Shown: one piece after another, positions 6,294 through 9,997 of the stretch
Position numbering within the stretch: the first letter of the stretch is position 1
Layout: each line of letters starts with the position of its first letter
DNA from: Pseudomonadota bacterium
GTDB taxonomy: Bacteria; Pseudomonadota; Gammaproteobacteria; Steroidobacterales; Woeseiaceae
Direction of reading: 5' to 3'
NCBI GenBank assembly: GCA_022565135.1
Contig: JADFKA010000046.1
Location: forward strand, 1-9,997
DNA: 9,997 nt
The notes under the pieces: model-generated
Seen by the model: only the letters and a program-made list of their open reading frames with translations
Databases searched by the model: none
What the model was told of the DNA's origin: nothing
Translations under genes and position numbers: made by a program

Positions 6294-7346
6294 ATGTCTG
6301 CAGAAGCAATCAGTACTTCACCCAATGATCGCGCGCAACAACTGTTGCGCGTCCTGATCCAGCGCTATATCAGCGACGGGCAGCCCGTCGGTTCGCGAAC
6401 GCTGTCGAAGGATCCTGGTCTCGATCTGAGCCCGGCCACGATTCGCAATGTCATGTCGGACCTTGAAGACATGGGGCTGCTTTCGGCACCGCATACATCA
6501 GCCGGCCGCATACCCACAGCCAAGGGTTATCGCCTGTTCGTCGATACTTTGGTCCGTTTCCGGCAGCCAGACGAAGACGACATCGACAGGTTACGAGCAA
6601 AAATTCGCAGCAAAGCGGACGATGCGAGCGCGCTGGTGGCGTCTGTGTCCAGCATGCTGTCGGAAATCACGAGTCTGGCCGGTGTTGTGACCATTCCAAG
6701 GGGGCAGCACACAGCATTGCGGCAAATAGAATTTCTGCCACTTTCAGACAATCGCATCCTCACCATCCTCGTCATTAATGATCGCGAGGTGCAGAACAGA
6801 ATTCTGCACACCGATCGTGAGTACTCGGCCTCTGAATTGCAGCAAGCTGCGAATTTCATTAATGATAACTATGGCGGCACCGAGATGATGCATGTTCGGG
6901 ATCGCATTCTCGAAGATCTCGACAAAACACGGCATTCGATGAACCAGGCAATGCACGAGATTATTTTGGTCGCGCAATCTGCGATGGAGGGGGCCACAAA
7001 TGTAAGCCCTGAATTCGTACTCGCAGGTGAAACCAATCTGATGGAATTCGCCGAGCTGTCGGATGTCGACACATTGCGGCGCCTGTTCGATGCTTTTTCT
7101 CGCAAACGCATGATGCTCGACTTGCTCGATCGCAGCATCAACGCGGACGGCGTACAGATATTTATCGGTGAAGAATCGGGGATCGAGATTCTGGATAATT
7201 GCAGCGTTGTAACCGCACCGTATCAACTCGACGACGACACGATTGGAGTGCTTGGCGTTATTGGTCCGACGCGCATGGCGTATGACCGGGTAGTACCAGT
7301 TGTCGACATTACGGCGCGGTTGTTAAGAAAAGCGCTAAGCCATTAG
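6294..7346 (+). CDS. hrcA: Heat-inducible transcription repressor HrcA
   Basis: HrcA represses chaperone operons by binding the CIRCE inverted repeat (TTAGCACTC-N9-GAGTGCTAA) and is kept folded by GroEL. The product is 350 residues, the usual length. The N-terminal winged helix (about 10-84) contains LIQRYISDGQPVGSRTLS, LSPATIRNVMSDLEDMGLL (45-63) and HTSAGRIPTAKGYRLFVD (67-84), all diagnostic. The middle and C-terminal part is the GAF-like dimerisation region, with FIGEESG and GVLGVIGPTRMAYDRVVPVVD near the end. The ATG at 6294 has no obvious Shine-Dalgarno, but no upstream alternative start was found. It is the first gene of the hrcA-grpE-dnaK cluster. HrcA is missing from E. coli but present in many other gammaproteobacteria, where it often controls groESL. 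Confidence 0.97.
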   Translation: MSAEAISTSPNDRAQQLLRVLIQRYISDGQPVGSRTLSKDPGLDLSPATIRNVMSDLEDMGLLSAPHTSAGRIPTAKGYRLFVDTLVRFRQPDEDDIDRLRAKIRSKADDASALVASVSSMLSEITSLAGVVTIPRGQHTALRQIEFLPLSDNRILTILVINDREVQNRILHTDREYSASELQQAANFINDNYGGTEMMHVRDRILEDLDKTRHSMNQAMHEIILVAQSAMEGATNVSPEFVLAGETNLMEFAELSDVDTLRRLFDAFSRKRMMLDLLDRSINADGVQIFIGEESGIEILDNCSVVTAPYQLDDDTIGVLGVIGPTRMAYDRVVPVVDITARLLRKALSH

Positions 7347-7347
7347 C
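7334..7347. repeat. Short perfect inverted repeat over the hrcA stop
   Basis: GCTAA-GCCA-TTAGC forms a 5-bp stem with a 4-base loop across the hrcA stop codon. There is no following T-run, so it does not look like an intrinsic terminator. The arms are in the opposite orientation to CIRCE half sites. It may mean nothing. Confidence 0.35.
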
Positions 7348-7374
7348 CGCCAGGGGAAAATACGTCGTACGGCT

Positions 7375-7402
7375 CTTGATATTTGCCGGCAGAACCCCAC
7401 AC
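7375..7402 (+). promoter_or_regulatory. Sigma-32 heat-shock promoter upstream of grpE
   Basis: CTTGATA (7375-7381) is followed by exactly 13 bases and CCCCACAC (7395-7402). The RpoH consensus is CTTGAAA, 11-17 bases, then CCCCATNT. As I recall it, the E. coli dnaK P1 promoter has CTTGATG, 13 bases, then CCCCATTT, so hexamers and spacer both agree. The implied start near 7410 leaves a leader of about 40 bases before the grpE ATG. Confidence 0.75.
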
Positions 7403-7451
7403 TTCAAAGCTGCAGTGACAGCCCGCGAATCGTAAAGGGGATCAACCAGCA

Positions 7452-8024
7452 ATGAGTCGCCAGTCAGATTGTCCCGAGGCCGAGTCCGGCGACGAGAGTA
7501 CAGAAACCGACGTGACTGACGCTACGGCGTCCACACAGGACGATGATATTGAGTCAGTGATTGCCACGATCCAGGCGAAGGCTGACGAAAATTGGGATCT
7601 GTACCTTCGAGCTGCCGCCGAGGTTGAAAATGTACGCAAGCGCGCGAGTCGCGAAGTAGAACATGCGCGCAAATTTGCGCTGGAAGGATTCGGCAGGGAG
7701 TTGCTGGCAGTCAAAGACAGCCTGGAACTGGGCCTCGAGGCGACTGATGCGGCTGACGTTGATAGCCTGCGTAAGGGCAGCGAAGCCACGCTTAAATTGT
7801 TGGCTGGTGCATTGACGCGATTTGGCGTTGAGGAAGTGGACCCGCAAGGTGAGCCTTTTGACCCCGATGTGCACGAAGCCATAAGCATGCAGCCATCAGC
7901 TGACGTCGAACCCGGTTCCATAATCACCGTTATTCAGAAAGGCTATGCGCTCAATGGTCGCCTGCTGCGGCCCGCGAGAGTAATTGTCGCTATGGAAATG
8001 CCGGCAGAGACGGCCGGCGACTGA
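7452..8024 (+). CDS. grpE: Nucleotide exchange factor GrpE
   Basis: GrpE is the dimeric exchange factor that releases ADP from DnaK and acts as a thermosensor of the chaperone cycle. The product is 190 residues (E. coli 197). The acidic, probably disordered N-terminus (1-35) is followed by the long dimer helix (about 36-95), with AAAEVENVRKRASREVEHARKFALEGF spread over residues 54-80 and LLAVKDSLE at 84-92. The C-terminal beta-wing that contacts DnaK shows GEPFDPDVHEAISMQ (133-147), PGSIITVIQKGYALNGRLLR (154-173) and PARVIVA (174-180). A Shine-Dalgarno-like AAGGGG (7435-7440) sits 11 bases from the ATG, rather far. The gene lies 105 bases after hrcA and 93 before dnaK, each gap holding a sigma-32 promoter, so it can be transcribed apart from hrcA. 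Confidence 0.97.
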   Translation: MSRQSDCPEAESGDESTETDVTDATASTQDDDIESVIATIQAKADENWDLYLRAAAEVENVRKRASREVEHARKFALEGFGRELLAVKDSLELGLEATDAADVDSLRKGSEATLKLLAGALTRFGVEEVDPQGEPFDPDVHEAISMQPSADVEPGSIITVIQKGYALNGRLLRPARVIVAMEMPAETAGD

Positions 8025-8045
8025 GCAAGAAAAGGTCGGATGTGG

Positions 8046-8073
8046 CTTGAAACAAGCGTTTGTGGCCCCACCT
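8046..8073 (+). promoter_or_regulatory. Sigma-32 heat-shock promoter upstream of dnaK
   Basis: CTTGAAA (8046-8052) is a full match to the RpoH -35. It is followed by 13 bases and CCCCACCT (8066-8073), which keeps CCCCA and the final T of the CCCCATNT -10. The spacer is the same 13 bases as in the grpE promoter of this window. The implied start near 8081 gives a leader of about 37 bases to the dnaK ATG. Confidence 0.85.
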
Positions 8074-8105
8074 ATCTGCCAGTTTGGAAGCATTCCTGAA
8101 CATTT

Positions 8106-8112
8106 CGGAGGT
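8106..8112 (+). promoter_or_regulatory. Strong dnaK ribosome binding site
   Basis: CGGAGGT lies 5-6 bases before the ATG at 8118. It is the best Shine-Dalgarno in the window, in keeping with the high expression expected of DnaK. Confidence 0.75.
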
Positions 8113-8117
8113 TAGAC

Positions 8118-9997
8118 ATGGGAAAAATTATTGGTATCGATCTGGGTACCACGAACTCCTGCGTAGCAGTCATGGAGGGCGATTCACCCAAGGTTATTGA
8201 AAACAGCGAGGGTGATCGCACGACTCCGTCGATTGTCGCGTTCAGCAAGGACGACCAGGTATTGGTGGGACAATCCGCCAAGCGCCAGGCCGTGACGAAT
8301 CCGACCAATACCCTGTTCGCGGTCAAACGACTGATCGGGCGTCGTTTTGAAGACGATGTCGTACAGCGTGACATCGATATGGTGTCGTATACCATCGCAA
8401 AAGCCGATAACGGCGACGCCTGGGTAGAGGCAAACGGCAAGAAGATGGCGCCGCCGGAGATATCCGCTCGTGTGTTAATGAAAATGAAAAAGACCGCCGA
8501 GGATTATCTTGGTGAAGACGTCACCGAAGCCGTAGTAACGGTGCCGGCGTACTTCAACGACTCGCAGCGCCAGGCTACCAAGGATGCGGGCAAAATCGCT
8601 GGCCTCGACGTCAAGCGCATCATCAACGAGCCAACTGCTGCCGCACTGGCCTATGGCATGGACAAGAAACGCGGCGACGCCAAGATTGCTGTATTCGATC
8701 TCGGTGGCGGCACTTTCGATGTTTCAATCATCGAGATCGCGGAGGTCGACGGTGAGCATCAATTCGAGGTGCTGGCCACGAACGGTGACACGTTCCTGGG
8801 CGGTGAAGATTTTGACATGCGCGTAATCACCTACCTGGCGTCCGAATTCGAGCGCGAAAGCGGTGTTGACATCACCAAGGACCCGCTCGCGATGCAGCGC
8901 CTCAAGGAAGCGTCCGAGACGGCCAAGATCGAACTCTCAACGCAACAGCAGACAGAGATCAACTTGCCGTATATTACAGCGGATGCAAGTGGCCCGAAGC
9001 ACCTCAACATCAAGCTCACGAGAGCCAAACTCGAGTCACTGGTCGAGGATTTGATTGCGGCGACGATCGCGCCGTGCAAGATCGCACTCAATGACGCCGG
9101 GCTAAAGGTAAACGAGATTGATGACGTAATCCTGGTCGGCGGGCAGACGCGCATGCCCAAGGTGCAGGAAGAGGTTCAGAATTTCTTCGGGCAGGAGCCG
9201 CGCAAAGACGTCAATGCAGACGAAGCTGTTGCGTTGGGTGCCGCGATACAAGGCGGCGTACTTGCCGGCGACGTCACGGACGTTCTATTGCTTGACGTTA
9301 CACCGTTGTCGCTCGGTATCGAGACGCTCGGTGGCGTAATGACCAAGCTGATCGAAAAGAATACAACGATCCCGGCGAACGCCGAGCAAGTGTTCTCGAC
9401 GGCGGACGACAATCAGTCCGCTGTGACAATTCACGTGCTCCAGGGTGAGCGGCAGCGTTCACTCGACAACAAATCACTGGGACGATTCGATCTGGCAAAT
9501 ATTCCGCCGGCACCGCGCGGCTTACCGCAGATTGAGGTGACCTTTGACATCGATGCGAACGGTATTTTGAACGTGTCGGCCAAGGACAAGGCAACGGGCA
9601 AGAGCCAGACCATCGTGATCAAGGCATCAAGCGGACTGTCGGACGAAGAAATTGAGACAATGGTTGGTGATGCGGAACGTCATGCCGAGGAGGATCGCAA
9701 GTTCCGCGAGCTCGTCGATGCACGAAATCAGGCTGACGGCCTGATTCATGCCGCGGAGAAAACGCTGAGCGAGCTGGGTGACAAGGCCAGCGGTGAGGAA
9801 CGACTCAGCGTCGAATCTGCGATCACGGATGTGAAAAAGGCTCTGGAAAAAGACGACAGGGAAGCTATCGAGGCCAAGACTGCGGCGCTGGCCGAAGCTT
9901 CGGGCGGCCTCGCTCAGCGGCTTTACGCCGAGCAGGTCCAAGCGGAGTCTGGAAAAACCACATCTGATACAGCCGATGATGATGTTGTGGATGCCGA
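8118..9997 (+). CDS. dnaK: Chaperone DnaK (Hsp70), 3' end cut by window edge
   Basis: DnaK is the ATP-dependent Hsp70 chaperone that works with DnaJ and GrpE in folding and in controlling sigma-32. Translation from the ATG at 8118 gives 626 full residues and two bases of the next codon, with no stop. The nucleotide-binding domain starts IGIDLGTTNSCVAV (5-18) and has catalytic K70 and T199 at the E. coli positions, FDLGGGTFDVS (193-203) and VGGQTRMP (340-347). The interdomain linker VLLLD falls at 389-393, again as in E. coli. The substrate-binding sheet and helical lid follow, and the chain reaches DDDVVDA, the conserved C-terminal motif (E. coli ends DDDVVDAEFEEVKDKK), so only about ten residues are probably missing. 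The gene has its own sigma-32 promoter and strong ribosome binding site. dnaJ is expected to the right (inference). Confidence 0.98.
   Translation, partial: MGKIIGIDLGTTNSCVAVMEGDSPKVIENSEGDRTTPSIVAFSKDDQVLVGQSAKRQAVTNPTNTLFAVKRLIGRRFEDDVVQRDIDMVSYTIAKADNGDAWVEANGKKMAPPEISARVLMKMKKTAEDYLGEDVTEAVVTVPAYFNDSQRQATKDAGKIAGLDVKRIINEPTAAALAYGMDKKRGDAKIAVFDLGGGTFDVSIIEIAEVDGEHQFEVLATNGDTFLGGEDFDMRVITYLASEFERESGVDITKDPLAMQRLKEASETAKIELSTQQQTEINLPYITADASGPKHLNIKLTRAKLESLVEDLIAATIAPCKIALNDAGLKVNEIDDVILVGGQTRMPKVQEEVQNFFGQEPRKDVNADEAVALGAAIQGGVLAGDVTDVLLLDVTPLSLGIETLGGVMTKLIEKNTTIPANAEQVFSTADDNQSAVTIHVLQGERQRSLDNKSLGRFDLANIPPAPRGLPQIEVTFDIDANGILNVSAKDKATGKSQTIVIKASSGLSDEEIETMVGDAERHAEEDRKFRELVDARNQADGLIHAAEKTLSELGDKASGEERLSVESAITDVKKALEKDDREAIEAKTAALAEASGGLAQRLYAEQVQAESGKTTSDTADDDVVDA

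Noticed and set aside
7334..7347. CIRCE operator candidate next to hrcA
   Set aside because: The repeat GCTAA-N4-TTAGC has its arms the wrong way round and too close together for CIRCE (TTAGCACTC-N9-GAGTGCTAA).

Overview
This window is a stretch of bacterial core genome. It most likely comes from a gammaproteobacterium outside the enterics, of the Pseudomonas/Xanthomonas/Chromatiales/marine type. Three things point there: a Pseudomonas-type Fur, a divergent bamE/fur pair, and the order nadK-recN next to hrcA-grpE-dnaK. GC looks to be in the mid-50s percent by eye (not computed). Coding density is high, every gene is an intact-looking family member, and no insertion sequence, phage gene, CRISPR array, tRNA or rRNA was seen. 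No gap between genes exceeds about 175 bases.

Left part (1-2600): the 5' part of smpB (tmRNA partner, minus strand, cut by the window edge) is divergent from an 11-helix sodium-dependent (NSS/SNF family) transporter. Two small plus-strand genes follow the transporter: ratA (START-domain protein) and rnfH/ratB (beta-grasp protein), which overlap by 8 bases.

Middle (2601-6141): bamE (outer-membrane assembly lipoprotein, minus) and fur (iron regulator, plus) are transcribed divergently from a shared 170-bp region. fur then converges on a minus-strand pair, nadK-recN (NAD kinase, DNA repair ATPase), whose genes are 3 bases apart.

Right part (6142-9997): hrcA, grpE and dnaK form the heat-shock cluster on the plus strand. 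dnaK is cut by the right edge a few codons before its expected end. Both grpE and dnaK are preceded by clear sigma-32 heat-shock promoters with the same 13-base spacer as the E. coli dnaK P1 promoter. I see no CIRCE operator for HrcA in the window.

The set resembles the E. coli neighbourhood grpE / nadK-recN-bamE / ratB-ratA / smpB-ssrA, with four differences: the SNF transporter between smpB and ratA, fur between bamE and recN, hrcA between nadK and grpE, and dnaK directly after grpE. I found no undescribed system. The points most worth a second look are regulatory: the doubled sigma-32 promoters with HrcA present but no CIRCE, the shared promoter region of bamE and fur, and the lack of a LexA box for recN.
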